A DNA stretch of 42,876 bases from Rhizobium sp. Root1334. Lineage in GTDB: Bacteria > Pseudomonadota > Alphaproteobacteria > Rhizobiales > Rhizobiaceae. This document shows positions 1 to 8,020 of this stretch, piece after piece. The position numbers were made by a program, and so were the translations under genes. A model generated the notes under the pieces. The model saw only the letters and a list, made by a program, of their open reading frames with translations. It searched no databases and was not told where the DNA came from. Every line of letters begins with the position of its first letter. Position 1 is the stretch's first letter. The stretch is from positions 1 through 42,876 of the forward strand of contig NZ_LMEY01000016.1 in NCBI RefSeq assembly GCF_001426665.1, in the 5' to 3' direction.

Positions 1-27
1 ATCGCCCTCGATTGGCACCAGATCCAT
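1..27 (-). CDS. 5' end of an unidentified gene running off the left edge
   Basis: An ATG at 25-27 (minus strand) is preceded by a near-ideal Shine-Dalgarno (AAGGAGGG) four to five bases upstream. Nine codons (M-D-L-V-P-I-E-G-D) are visible before the window ends. The strong ribosome site is the only support, and nothing can be said of its function. Confidence 0.4.
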
Positions 28-109
28 AATTCCCTCCTTCAAATCTCGAAAGATAAGAATTATGCGCGAACTCAAATCCCGTTAAAACGTGGGGTGTTCG
101 CAATGCTTA

Positions 110-247
110 CGGTAAAGGTGATGCCCGCCAGATCCGGGCTGTCGAGCATCGCCTGACCCACGACAGAACCCTTGCCCATCACAAGGTTGAGCACGCCCTT
201 CGGCAGGCCGGCGCGATGAAGAATATCGACCATCGCCCAGGAGCAGC
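110..247 (-). pseudogene. 138-bp fragment of an aldehyde dehydrogenase gene
   Basis: This stretch aligns without gaps to 26683-26820, inside the aldehyde dehydrogenase pseudogene of this same window. I count 8 mismatches in 138 bases by eye, about 94 % identity. It covers roughly residues 178-223 of that enzyme, after the cofactor-binding lysine and before the catalytic Glu and Cys. Similarity stops abruptly at both ends. On the right it abuts an IS630 transposase fragment, and the open frame that runs through the junction reads the dehydrogenase part in a wrong frame. It is therefore a gene scar, not a working gene. Because it differs from the 26-kb copy at scattered positions, it probably came from a paralogue and not from a very recent copy. 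Confidence 0.85.
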
Positions 248-393
248 GCGCCGGATGCGCGCTTCAAGATCACCATGTTGTTCACAAATCGCGGCGAAAC
301 TCGAAAATGCCGGGCGGCTTCCCGGTGACTATTACCTTCCTCAACAAACGCAACACCACGCGCACGCAATTCGATCGGATGCGGCTTGCCCAT
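248..393 (-). pseudogene. IS630-family transposase, N-terminal fragment
   Basis: Reading from an ATG at 391-393, about 48 residues match the start of rhizobial IS630-type transposases: a MGKPHPIELR opening followed by a helix-turn-helix region with VAFVEEG, HREAARHFRVS and PRFVNNMV. After KRASGAL the sequence switches to aldehyde dehydrogenase DNA. The DDE catalytic domain is missing, so it cannot transpose. The 100 bases upstream (394-490) probably hold the old IS end, but I could not identify a terminal repeat with certainty. Confidence 0.75.
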
Positions 394-613
394 GGTCGTC
401 CTCCTTCCATTGGCAAATGGAATCACAAACAGACGTTTTGGGTATCTGAATCAGGAAAACCACACCCTGCTTTAGTAATATTAAATCAGTAGACACTTTA
501 TGTGCGCATCAGACAACTGATCTATTGAAATTGCATAACCTGCGACCCGGCAGTAGATGCCGACAGAGGGACGTTATCCGGGGCTATCGATGGCTATCGT
601 GAAGCGCTTGAGA

Positions 614-1015
614 CTAGCTCGTCCAGTCTTCCACCCGTAATCCGGGAACGCGAACAAATTCCCTGTGATTATTAGTAACCACAATCAACCCCCGCGAGCG
701 AGCGTGTCCCGCAATCAGTTGATCATATGGACCGATTGGAGTTCCACTGCGCGCCAGTTCGGCTCGTAGTTGACCCGTATGGATTGCAGCCGGTTCATCG
801 TACGATAACACTTCAAGACGCGCTGCGAAGCCCTCCACTACGGAAAGGTTCTTTTCAGGGCTGCCTGACTTTTCCGCTCCGTAAATCAGTTCCATCAAAC
901 TAACCGAGCTGATGCACAATTGATCATAGAAACGATTGAACGCCACGCGCACCTGCTGTGGTCGATATTTGATTGTGAACATGCAAATGTTGGTGTCTAG
1001 CATGTACTTCAGCAT
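614..1015 (-). CDS. vapC: VapC-family PIN-domain toxin
   Basis: A 133-residue PIN-domain ribonuclease of the VapC type. Family members are Mg-dependent endonucleases that cut tRNA or rRNA and stop translation, and are held inactive by VapB. Visible acidic residues are D7 (LDTN motif), E42 (MELIYG) and D98 (PYDQLIAGHA), followed by VTNN near 114-117, the usual C-terminal motif of tRNA(fMet)-cleaving VapC proteins. Its ATG overlaps the stop codon of the upstream antitoxin by one base (TAATG), which implies translational coupling. The length is normal and no lesion is seen. Substrate specificity is inferred from family resemblance only. Confidence 0.9.
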   Translation of the reverse strand: MLKYMLDTNICMFTIKYRPQQVRVAFNRFYDQLCISSVSLMELIYGAEKSGSPEKNLSVVEGFAARLEVLSYDEPAAIHTGQLRAELARSGTPIGPYDQLIAGHARSRGLIVVTNNHREFVRVPGLRVEDWTS

Positions 1016-1245
1016 TAAAATGCCTCGCGCTCCTGGGAGGTGGCCTGATCACGCTCACTCATGAAGTCGGATGTGGCCGCCGCTCCTTCAAACCAGCTGT
1101 CCCAGACCTCGCCAGCAGGTGCGATAATGCGGGTGCGTCCGACGGCTACTATATCGACGCGCTTTACATCGTCAGGCAAAGCGACTGCCTTTGGAAGACG
1201 GATAGCTTGGCTTCGATTGCTCTGGAATACTGCACCCTGCTCCAC
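1015..1245 (-). CDS. vapB: VapB-family antitoxin
   Basis: A 76-residue protein with an N-terminal AbrB/MazE-like swapped-hairpin DNA-binding segment (VFQSNRSQAIRLPKAV, residues about 6-21), typical of VapB. The C-terminal half, with E/W-rich WDSWFEG, is the expected toxin-wrapping tail. The start is a GTG at 1243-1245, with GGAGGGA about seven bases upstream; no better start exists. It comes first in the operon and overlaps vapC by one base. VapB normally represses its own promoter together with VapC, which would place the operator between 1246 and about 1330. Confidence 0.88.
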   Translation of the reverse strand: MEQGAVFQSNRSQAIRLPKAVALPDDVKRVDIVAVGRTRIIAPAGEVWDSWFEGAAATSDFMSERDQATSQEREAF

Positions 1246-1476
1246 CTACGTCCCTCCGGATTGCATCACCGACTGTATGATATACATAAGCCCCGCCTGG
1301 GATATGTCAACGGGATATACATTTGGCGGCGCCGCGAATTCTCGATCAGTGCCTTCGCCTTGAACGGTATCGAACCGTCAGCCAGGGCATCTGGGCCGCA
1401 ACTCACAGAACGAGGGGCCACCCTTGAAAGACAGAATATTTCCGGCTATATTACCGGGAATAGCAAGGAGGGCAAA

Positions 1477-1776
1477 ATGTCTAGCTCCCAGACCCGCGCA
1501 ATTCAAAACTACAGAGCCAGATTGAGTGACCGTGGGCTCGCCCGTTTCGAGGTACTGGGGCGCGATTCCGATCGTGAGCTTATCAGGCTGGTAGCACGCC
1601 GCTTGGCGGAAAATAGCCCTGAGTCAGCCAGATTACGCACGGCAATGAGTGATACGATCAATGGTGAACCACCCAAAAAGGGCGGAATTCTCGCAGCGCT
1701 TCGCCGATCACCACTTGTGGGTGCTGACATCGAATTCCCGCGTCACCGCGAAGAAGGTCGTGAAATCGAGCTTTAA
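1477..1776 (+). CDS. Putative antitoxin paired with a FitB-like PIN toxin
   Basis: This gene encodes 99 residues, starting at the ATG at 1477 with AAGGAGGG at 1465-1472. The frame is open further upstream, but no other start has such a ribosome site. The charged helical N-terminus (RAIQNYRARLSDRGLARFEV, about residues 6-25) with RELIRLVARRLAEN behind it resembles small antitoxins found before PIN toxins in rhizobia. I do not recognise a classical AbrB or RHH signature. Its stop overlaps the ATG of the toxin gene by one base (TAATG), the same arrangement as in the vapBC pair at 614-1245. The role is inferred chiefly from position, size and coupling. Confidence 0.7.
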   Translation: MSSSQTRAIQNYRARLSDRGLARFEVLGRDSDRELIRLVARRLAENSPESARLRTAMSDTINGEPPKKGGILAALRRSPLVGADIEFPRHREEGREIEL

Positions 1777-2207
1777 TGCGCTACCTTCTTGATACAAACA
1801 TCCTGAGCAACGCAACCAAGCCAGAGCCATCGGCCGCGCTGATGACATGGATGGCTGATCAGACTGATGAGGATCTTTTTATTGCTTCCCTCACGGTGGC
1901 TGAGATCCAAAAGGGGATCTTGGAGAAACCCGCTGGCAAGAGGCGAACTTCTCTTGAGAGCTGGTTTGTCGGTGAAGATGGGCCACAGCATCTCTTTGCT
2001 AATCGTGTCTTACCCTTTGATGAAACGGCGGCACTCATATGGGGCCAATTGATGGCAGAGGGAAAAGCAACCGGACGCCCGCGCAGCGGCCTCGATATGA
2101 TCATAGCGGCCACCGCCCAGGCAAACGGGTGTGTTGTCGTAACCGACAATGAGAAGGACTTTTACGGCGTCGAAATGATCAATCCCCTTCGCATTGGCCC
2201 GGGCTGA
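1776..2207 (+). CDS. PIN-domain toxin, FitB/VapC-like
   Basis: A 143-residue PIN nuclease. The four-acid pattern is complete: D6 (LLDTNILSN), E43 (TVAEIQKG), D107 (SGLDMIIAATA) and D124 (VVTDNEKDF). The LLDTN...E....G.LD.LIAATA layout is nearer to the FitB branch than the VapC at 614-1015, so the two toxins are not recent duplicates. It is translationally coupled to the upstream antitoxin. The product should be a toxin acting on RNA in the cytoplasm when freed from its partner. All key residues are intact, so it is probably functional. Confidence 0.87.
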   Translation: MRYLLDTNILSNATKPEPSAALMTWMADQTDEDLFIASLTVAEIQKGILEKPAGKRRTSLESWFVGEDGPQHLFANRVLPFDETAALIWGQLMAEGKATGRPRSGLDMIIAATAQANGCVVVTDNEKDFYGVEMINPLRIGPG

Positions 2208-2260
2208 AGCAGCACTACTTAAGGCCTTGATGAAAATCGAACCTTTGGCCCATCTATTTC

Positions 2261-3442
2261 TCATGAACTGAGAGGCAAAGGATCCGTGCCTTCGCTTAGA
2301 ATTGCAAGGTATCGTGGATAGCTGAACACGCGGCCACGCTTGCGGCCGGTCACCTCATCAACAATGCCCAATCGCTCCAGATCGGCGAGTGCGGCGTTGA
2401 CGGTTGGTGCGGACAGACCTGTTATCTGAACAATCTGGTTCGCTGTGTGAAAAGGATTCTGCTGAAAAAGCTCGTGAATACGAAGGGCCGACCCTGCTCT
2501 ATCACTCTCCACCGTGATCCGCTCCCGATCTTCCTTGAAAAGATCGACGATCTGGGTCGCAGCCTCAAACGCTTGATTGGCAGTGTCGGCAACGCCGGTC
2601 AGGAAAAAGTCGAGCCAAGCTTCCCAGTTTCCATGCTCACGGACCTCTTGCAATAACCGATAATATTCTCTCCGATGGGACTTTAAGTAGAGGCTGAGAT
2701 AGAGAAGCGGCTTCCGCAAAACCCCGTTCACACAAAGGTACAGGGTTACAAGCAGGCGACCAATACGGCCGTTGCCATCGAGAAACGGATGGATCGTTTC
2801 AAACTGCACATGCAGCAGGCCAGCTTTGATCAGCGCCGGGAGCCGAGATTGGTCGTCATGCATGAAGCGCTCGAATGCGTCCAGGCAACCAGCCATTTCA
2901 GTGACGGGTGGCGGTACAAAGAGTGCGTTACCGGGGCGCGTGCCACCAATCCAGTTTTGCGAGCGGCGGAACTCTCCAGGATCCTTGGTGCCTCCCCGCC
3001 CACTGTGTAAGAGCCTGGCGTGCATCTCACGGATCAGACGCAACGACATGGGCAGCGTTTCAAGCCGCTCCAAACCATACATCATGGCGTCAACATAGTT
3101 GGATACTTCACGGATATCATCAACCGGCTGCCCGACTTGAGCTTCGGTCTCAAACCGCAAGAGATCAGAAAGCGTGGACTGCGTGCCTTCGATCTGCGAG
3201 GAGAGAACGGCTTCCTTTCTCACATACATGTAAAGAAAAAGCTCCTGTCTCGGCAGCAGCATTGTGATACCATCCAGGCGTCCTAGCGCGCGCTCAGCCA
3301 AGCTGAGACGTTCTAGCAATGAAAGCACATCGATCGTCGGCTCGGGTGGCAATGGCGGCGGCACGAACGCCCGCACTGTTTCATTGGCGGCGACCGTCTC
3401 GACGAAACGACCCAGGCGGTTTTTGGATTGGGAATCAGACAT
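2261..3442 (-). CDS. Fic/DOC-family protein (probable AMPylating enzyme)
   Basis: A 393-residue Fic-domain protein. The core motif HPFLDGNGR (about residues 218-226) contains the catalytic His and the phosphate-binding Gly/Arg, as in enzymes that transfer AMP from ATP to target proteins. An N-terminal inhibitory-helix motif S-x-x-x-E-G (SSQIEGT, residues 81-87) places it in the self-inhibited class II Fic proteins. The C-terminal 90 residues look like a winged helix (HTANQIVQITGLSAPTVNAALADLERLGIVDE), as in many 350-400-residue bacterial Fic proteins. ATG at 3440-3442 is preferred over an upstream TTG. It converges with the PIN toxin at 1776-2207. The target is unknown. Confidence 0.9.
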   Translation of the reverse strand: MSDSQSKNRLGRFVETVAANETVRAFVPPPLPPEPTIDVLSLLERLSLAERALGRLDGITMLLPRQELFLYMYVRKEAVLSSQIEGTQSTLSDLLRFETEAQVGQPVDDIREVSNYVDAMMYGLERLETLPMSLRLIREMHARLLHSGRGGTKDPGEFRRSQNWIGGTRPGNALFVPPPVTEMAGCLDAFERFMHDDQSRLPALIKAGLLHVQFETIHPFLDGNGRIGRLLVTLYLCVNGVLRKPLLYLSLYLKSHRREYYRLLQEVREHGNWEAWLDFFLTGVADTANQAFEAATQIVDLFKEDRERITVESDRAGSALRIHELFQQNPFHTANQIVQITGLSAPTVNAALADLERLGIVDEVTGRKRGRVFSYPRYLAILSEGTDPLPLSS

Positions 3443-3681
3443 AACCAAATATCAGCCGCGCCCGTTATTTAAGCAAGACGCCTTTCATTTAATTAATCGA
3501 CAGACTTAGATAAGCGCGCTTAATTAACGCGCCGACGTTGAACTCTCGAGCTTTGATCTAAGCGACAACGACCCCTAATACGATGAACGGGCGCCATTAG
3601 AGTCACACGCCCGATACATCCTTTGTTAAAGGTCGCCTCATATTCCCGCTCGCCCACGGCACTGGTGCCGAGAGAAACGGA
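3443..3681. promoter_or_regulatory. Divergent promoter region of fic and the integrase-like gene, with two TTAATTAA palindromes
   Basis: The 239-bp gap lies between divergent genes and must hold both promoters. It is AT-rich compared with its surroundings. The 8-bp palindrome TTAATTAA occurs twice, at 3489-3496 and 3520-3527, 31 bp apart, close to three helical turns. This spacing suits a dimeric regulator, possibly the Fic protein through its own winged-helix tail, but the palindromes are short and may be chance. Confidence 0.3.
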
Positions 3682-4566
3682 ATGAGTATGCCCAAACACG
3701 AACTTTCATCACGTCATTTTCAGCGAAAAATATCCCAATTCTGCGATCTGCGTATCGCGCCGATCACATCCAAGCGGGTGCTGGAGAACATCCGGCCCTT
3801 CCTGATCAGCTTAATCATCTATAGGAACTCGCCTCCGCTCGGGAGCGGCCAACTCGATTGGACAGCGATAGGCTGTGATATCGAAGCTGAGCTGACGGTG
3901 GAACTGAAAAAGCGGCTCCGGCCGGGATTGGAAGCGATCATCCGATGGCTCGACGGAGCACCAGCAGTCGAAGAACAACGGCCACCGAAGCCAACGGCTC
4001 GCCCGGAAAAAATGGCGCCAGCCAGAAAGGCAACCTCCGTCACCTCAACCAAAAAGCCTCAACGTGCGACGGCAGACGGCACCTTTGCCTCGTCTGCATC
4101 TGCGCCACGTGGGCCGGCTCCAAAACCGATCAGCCCTTTCCCGGAACCACTATTCCAGGCGACAGAGGATCCGGCGAGCTTTCAGGATGCACTGATCTAT
4201 CATATGCGTCGGTTCGGCGACACCTATTGGCAACTTTACCGCGCCGTTGTTCATCTAAATGAGACCTTCGACAACAAGACTCTGCTATCTTGGATCCAGG
4301 GAGAGCGCGTACCCCGCTCTGTTGCCAGTTTCAGTATCCTCCGCCGCATCGAGCGACGCTATCGACTTTCAGAAGGATATTTCAAAGAGAAACTGCCGCA
4401 TCAGGCGCGCTCGCTGTATGGTCACAATCTCGGTGATATCAGCCCAGCTGAGCGTCGACGGATTTCAGTGCACCTGCCCGAGGACTTCAATAGCCTGCCC
4501 TTTGCCAAGCGCGAGGAGATCCTCGATTGGGTGCGCCGGGTGATCATTTCAGGCTCTACGGAATAG
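3682..4566 (+). CDS. N-terminal part of a split integrase-like gene
   Basis: A reading frame of 294 residues ends at a single TAG (4564-4566). The frame then continues open, with no shift, for another 490 codons through the recombinase-like reading frame at 4657-6039, so the two look like one gene of about 785 codons. This part has a helical N-terminus (KRVLENIRPFLISLIIYR), a Pro/Lys-rich linker at about 95-150, and a second helical domain (FQDALIYHMRRFGDTYW... LSWIQGERVPRSVASFSILRRIERRY) that could bind DNA. No catalytic motif is present here. It could be a separate small protein, but the uninterrupted frame after the stop argues for a nonsense mutation or readthrough. Confidence 0.6.
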   Translation: MSMPKHELSSRHFQRKISQFCDLRIAPITSKRVLENIRPFLISLIIYRNSPPLGSGQLDWTAIGCDIEAELTVELKKRLRPGLEAIIRWLDGAPAVEEQRPPKPTARPEKMAPARKATSVTSTKKPQRATADGTFASSASAPRGPAPKPISPFPEPLFQATEDPASFQDALIYHMRRFGDTYWQLYRAVVHLNETFDNKTLLSWIQGERVPRSVASFSILRRIERRYRLSEGYFKEKLPHQARSLYGHNLGDISPAERRRISVHLPEDFNSLPFAKREEILDWVRRVIISGSTE

Positions 4567-4656
4567 AGCCGCTATCAGGCGGCGGCCGTCAAGCAGCGAT
4601 ATGCCATCCGCTTTCCCGGCGTCACCTATGGCAGCAGCTTTCTTTCCTCTCGATCG

Positions 4657-6039
4657 TTGGCCTCGGCGGCCGGCGCCAATCAGAACGTTGCCGCAGAACT
4701 TGATGATCCTGATCTGCTCTCCGGCGTTATCGACGCACCGCCGAGACTTGCCATGGAAATGGCTGATCTCATCCGCTTCAAGACTTCGACGCTGACGGCG
4801 ATTGGTTTCCAACGGAACGGCGTCTGGGGTGAAGAAGCGGCCTCCCAAAAGATTGAGCACCTCGGCTTGATGTTTGGTGCGCTTGCTGCCTCGCCAAACG
4901 GTGTTGTGAAAGGTTTTGGTGTGCCAGTCAGCCAGTTAAGCTTCGGCCTTCTCGTCTTCCCCGGTGTTTGGGACTGGTATCTGCAGTGGCGGGAACAGCG
5001 ACGTGGCTTCTACACCAAGTGGGAAGAAGACATGCTGATGGTCGCCCAAGCCCTATCTCGTGCGGACGTTGGTTGGATCCGACAGCATCCGGAGCTGCTT
5101 CGGAATGTCAGGCCCATCGCGGGTTTGGTCGAACAGGAAGAAATCGACTTAGCGGCCCGCGATTGGCATGGTGCCTGTGATGCTTTTCACCGACATGCCG
5201 CTAACCGTTCTAAGGAGATTCAACGAGTGATGCGAGTGCATCGCGATCCATTTGAACCGATCATGTGTGTACTTGAAGCAGACAGCCCTCTGGCGGAATA
5301 TCGCAAGATCACGGACGAGATCGTGAGACGTATGCCGGATGAGAACAGATATCCACGACCGGCCGCGGAAGCCGTTAGGTCGTTCCTATTGCTTCGGCTG
5401 GGCCTGCACCTTGGGCTCAGACAAAAGAACCTTCGCCAACTACGTGTCTGCCCCCGCGGACACTATCCGACGTCAGAACGCCGGCTGGAGGATTTGAAAT
5501 GCGGTGAGCTGCGCTGGAGCGATCGCGACCATGGGTGGGAGGTCCTTATCCCGGCGGTAGCATTCAAAAACTCCGGTTCATCCTTCTTTGGACAGAAACC
5601 GTTTCGGCTGATCCTGCCGGACCTGCTCGACCTCTATGAATATCTCGATGCCTATATCGACCGTCATCGTGGTGTCCTGCTTGGCGGCGCCAAAGACCCC
5701 AGAACCCTGTTCGTCAAAACGGTGAAGACCACCAGCATAGACGCGGCTTACAACTCGACCACGTTCTACGAAGCTTGGAGAACCGTCATCCAACGCTATG
5801 GAATTTTTAACCCTTACACCGGACGAGGTGCCATCAAAGGCTTGTTGCCGCATGGACCCCATAACCTGCGGGACATTCTCGCGACGCATATTCTGAAGCA
5901 GACCGGATCCTACGAGCAGGCGAGCTACGCAATCCAGGATACACCCGATGTCGTTCGGCAGCACTACGGTCGCTTTCTTCCGCAAGACAAGGCTGCACTG
6001 GCCGCAAAGATCCTCAATCAGGTTTGGGAAGCTGCGTAA
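4657..6039 (+). CDS. Tyrosine-recombinase-like protein, C-terminal part of the split gene
   Basis: The frame is open from 4567; the first usable start is TTG at 4657 and the first ATG is at 4753, neither with a clear ribosome site. Residues resembling the tyrosine-recombinase catalytic set are the first Arg in LHLGLRQKNLRQL, a Lys in AVAFKNSG, the His-x-x-Arg box (PHNLRDILATHIL) and a terminal RQHYGRF with the likely nucleophilic Tyr. At the third His/Trp position of the usual LGH box an Asp appears to stand (AIQDTPDVV). The product would cut and rejoin DNA for element integration. It lies at the inner edge of the toxin/Fic block, as expected for a mobile island. It may be inactive because the frame is broken. 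Confidence 0.7.
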   Translation: MASAAGANQNVAAELDDPDLLSGVIDAPPRLAMEMADLIRFKTSTLTAIGFQRNGVWGEEAASQKIEHLGLMFGALAASPNGVVKGFGVPVSQLSFGLLVFPGVWDWYLQWREQRRGFYTKWEEDMLMVAQALSRADVGWIRQHPELLRNVRPIAGLVEQEEIDLAARDWHGACDAFHRHAANRSKEIQRVMRVHRDPFEPIMCVLEADSPLAEYRKITDEIVRRMPDENRYPRPAAEAVRSFLLLRLGLHLGLRQKNLRQLRVCPRGHYPTSERRLEDLKCGELRWSDRDHGWEVLIPAVAFKNSGSSFFGQKPFRLILPDLLDLYEYLDAYIDRHRGVLLGGAKDPRTLFVKTVKTTSIDAAYNSTTFYEAWRTVIQRYGIFNPYTGRGAIKGLLPHGPHNLRDILATHILKQTGSYEQASYAIQDTPDVVRQHYGRFLPQDKAALAAKILNQVWEAA

Positions 6040-6195
6040 GGTCGAATGAGATGCTCGGCTCGGATACTCAGAACATGTTGCATCTGAGCCGAGCGTCCTC
6101 GTCTCCGCCTTGATGGGATCAGAACCATTGACCCGCCGATCGCAGCGAGCATGACCCTAAGCGAGTGGCGCCATGCTCGCACGTTTCGATCGACT

Positions 6196-7827
6196 TTAGC
6201 TGTCAGAGGCAACGCGTTCGGCCGTCGGCACCAGGCCATGACTTGCCCTCACCAGATCGGCCGCTCTCTCACCAATGACAACGCATGGCGCCATCGTGTT
6301 GCCGGTGGTGATCCGCGGCATGACTGAGGAGTCCGCGATGCGGAGCCGTTCGATCCCATACACTTTGAGCTCACCGTCAACCACCGACATGCTGTCGCGT
6401 CCCATCTTGGCTGTGCTGGTTTGATGCCAATAAGTGACTGCAGACCGCCGGATAAAGTCGGCCATTCCTGACCTGTCGCGCGCACCCGGAGCTGTTTCAC
6501 CGGTTACCAGGGAAGAGAAGGAATCGCTGTTGCCAAGCTCGCGGCATAATTCGACGGCGACCAAGGCGGCAGCCAAATCTTCCGGCTCACTGAGAGAGTT
6601 CGGTTCGATCAGCATGGTATCGTTCACGTTCGCTCCGGAGAGCCTCAGCCGGCCGCGGCTTTTTGGCTGGGCGAGACCATTGAACATCGTCCAACCGTGT
6701 TCGGGCGTCTCAAGACCCGTCTCTGCCGGCGAAGGGACGGCAAACTCCAATTGGCACTGAAGAATGTCTGGGTGGGCAAGCTGTGAGTTGCTTTTCCAGT
6801 AGAGTTTCGCTTCGCAGCCAGTACCACCGACGGCCTGCGGGTCTCGATATGCCCATGTGCAACCGAAGGCGAGGTGATCCTGGTGATTGCGACCGACGCC
6901 AGGTAGATGCTGAACCACCGGAATGCCGTGCGCCCGTAACTCATCTTCGGGACCTATGCCTGATTGCATCAGCACCTTCGGGGTATTGATCGCGCCAAGC
7001 GACAATACCGTCTCGCACCGCGCCGTAAACCGACGTGTCTGGCCATCGACAACGACCTCTACCCCCGTCACCCGCTTGCCATCGAATATGAGGCGTGAGA
7101 CCAGCGCGTCGGTCATGACCGTCAAATTGGGCTGCAGCATTAGCGGACGCACATAGGATCCGAACACGGATTCACGCTTTCCGTCCCGGATGCGCAGTTC
7201 GGCAATCGATGCACCACCGGAGCCCTCCATCATCTCTCCGTTCGGTGTGTCGTAGACGGGAATGCCAATTGTCGAAGCAGCCTGCAACATAGCCTCTGCG
7301 ATCGGCTGCGGCGCATCCGGTTGCGCGACATAGGCCGGTCCTCCCACTCCTCGGCGTATCGGGTCAGGTGTTCCCTGCCAATTTTCAATCCGACGATAGT
7401 AACCAAGGATAGATTCATAGCCCCAAGCGTCGTCACCGGCTTCAGCGGCGAAGTGATCCCAGTCACCCTTATGTCCTCTGGCCCATACCAGTACATTGAT
7501 GCTTGATCCTCCGCCAAGCCCCTTGCCCATGCTGAGGGGAAGGCGTCGACCGTTGAGACCAGGCGCCGGTTGACCGACAAAGCCCCAGTCGCGGCTGGTG
7601 CCAAGATTGAGTGGCCACATTGCGGGATTGGAGACGGTTTCGGCGGCATCGTCTCCGCCAGCTTCGAGTAGCAGAACGCTGGCGTTGCCATCCTCAGCCA
7701 GTCGCGCCGCGACAACGGAGCCGCTGGAGCCAGCGCCGCAAACGATGAAGTCGAAAACGTCACCGACTTCGCGTAGCGGGATTGATGATGCGTTCGGCGC
7801 ATTATGTTCATGAGTATTCAGCTTCAC
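6196..7827 (-). CDS. GMC-family FAD oxidoreductase (choline/alcohol dehydrogenase-like)
   Basis: A flavoprotein of 543 residues. The N-terminal FAD-binding Rossmann motif G-x-G-x-x-G (residues 31-36, VCGAGSSGS) is followed by the GMC signature region GKGLGGGSSINVLVWARG. The C-terminal YWHQTSTAKMG and TGNTMAP motifs supply the active-site His (about 468) and Asn (about 510). Family members oxidise primary alcohols or sugars; the substrate cannot be told from sequence. I choose the GTG at 7827 because GGAGGT lies six bases upstream; a longer in-frame extension lacks any ribosome site. It lies 193 bp downstream of the exported hydrolase gene on the same strand and could be cotranscribed with it. 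Confidence 0.9.
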   Translation of the reverse strand: MKLNTHEHNAPNASSIPLREVGDVFDFIVCGAGSSGSVVAARLAEDGNASVLLLEAGGDDAAETVSNPAMWPLNLGTSRDWGFVGQPAPGLNGRRLPLSMGKGLGGGSSINVLVWARGHKGDWDHFAAEAGDDAWGYESILGYYRRIENWQGTPDPIRRGVGGPAYVAQPDAPQPIAEAMLQAASTIGIPVYDTPNGEMMEGSGGASIAELRIRDGKRESVFGSYVRPLMLQPNLTVMTDALVSRLIFDGKRVTGVEVVVDGQTRRFTARCETVLSLGAINTPKVLMQSGIGPEDELRAHGIPVVQHLPGVGRNHQDHLAFGCTWAYRDPQAVGGTGCEAKLYWKSNSQLAHPDILQCQLEFAVPSPAETGLETPEHGWTMFNGLAQPKSRGRLRLSGANVNDTMLIEPNSLSEPEDLAAALVAVELCRELGNSDSFSSLVTGETAPGARDRSGMADFIRRSAVTYWHQTSTAKMGRDSMSVVDGELKVYGIERLRIADSSVMPRITTGNTMAPCVVIGERAADLVRASHGLVPTAERVASDS

Positions 7828-8020
7828 GTGGTTACCTCCGTGAATTGATTTGAAGAAAATTGAGGGAGCGCTGCAGGATCTCGAACCAAAAGCGGCGCCG
7901 GATTTTGCTGGGCGACAGACCGGCAAATTTGTTTGCCTTGGCTCTACGCCGATCAATGCGATGGAGGTGGCAGCGTCATCGGGGCAGTTTGTCGCCCCAA
8001 TGACATCGCTGGCTCCGCCA

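Noticed and set aside
82..426. Open frame of 114 codons on the minus strand
   Set aside because: It is an artefact of the junction: its first part is an IS630 start, its second part reads aldehyde dehydrogenase DNA in the wrong frame.
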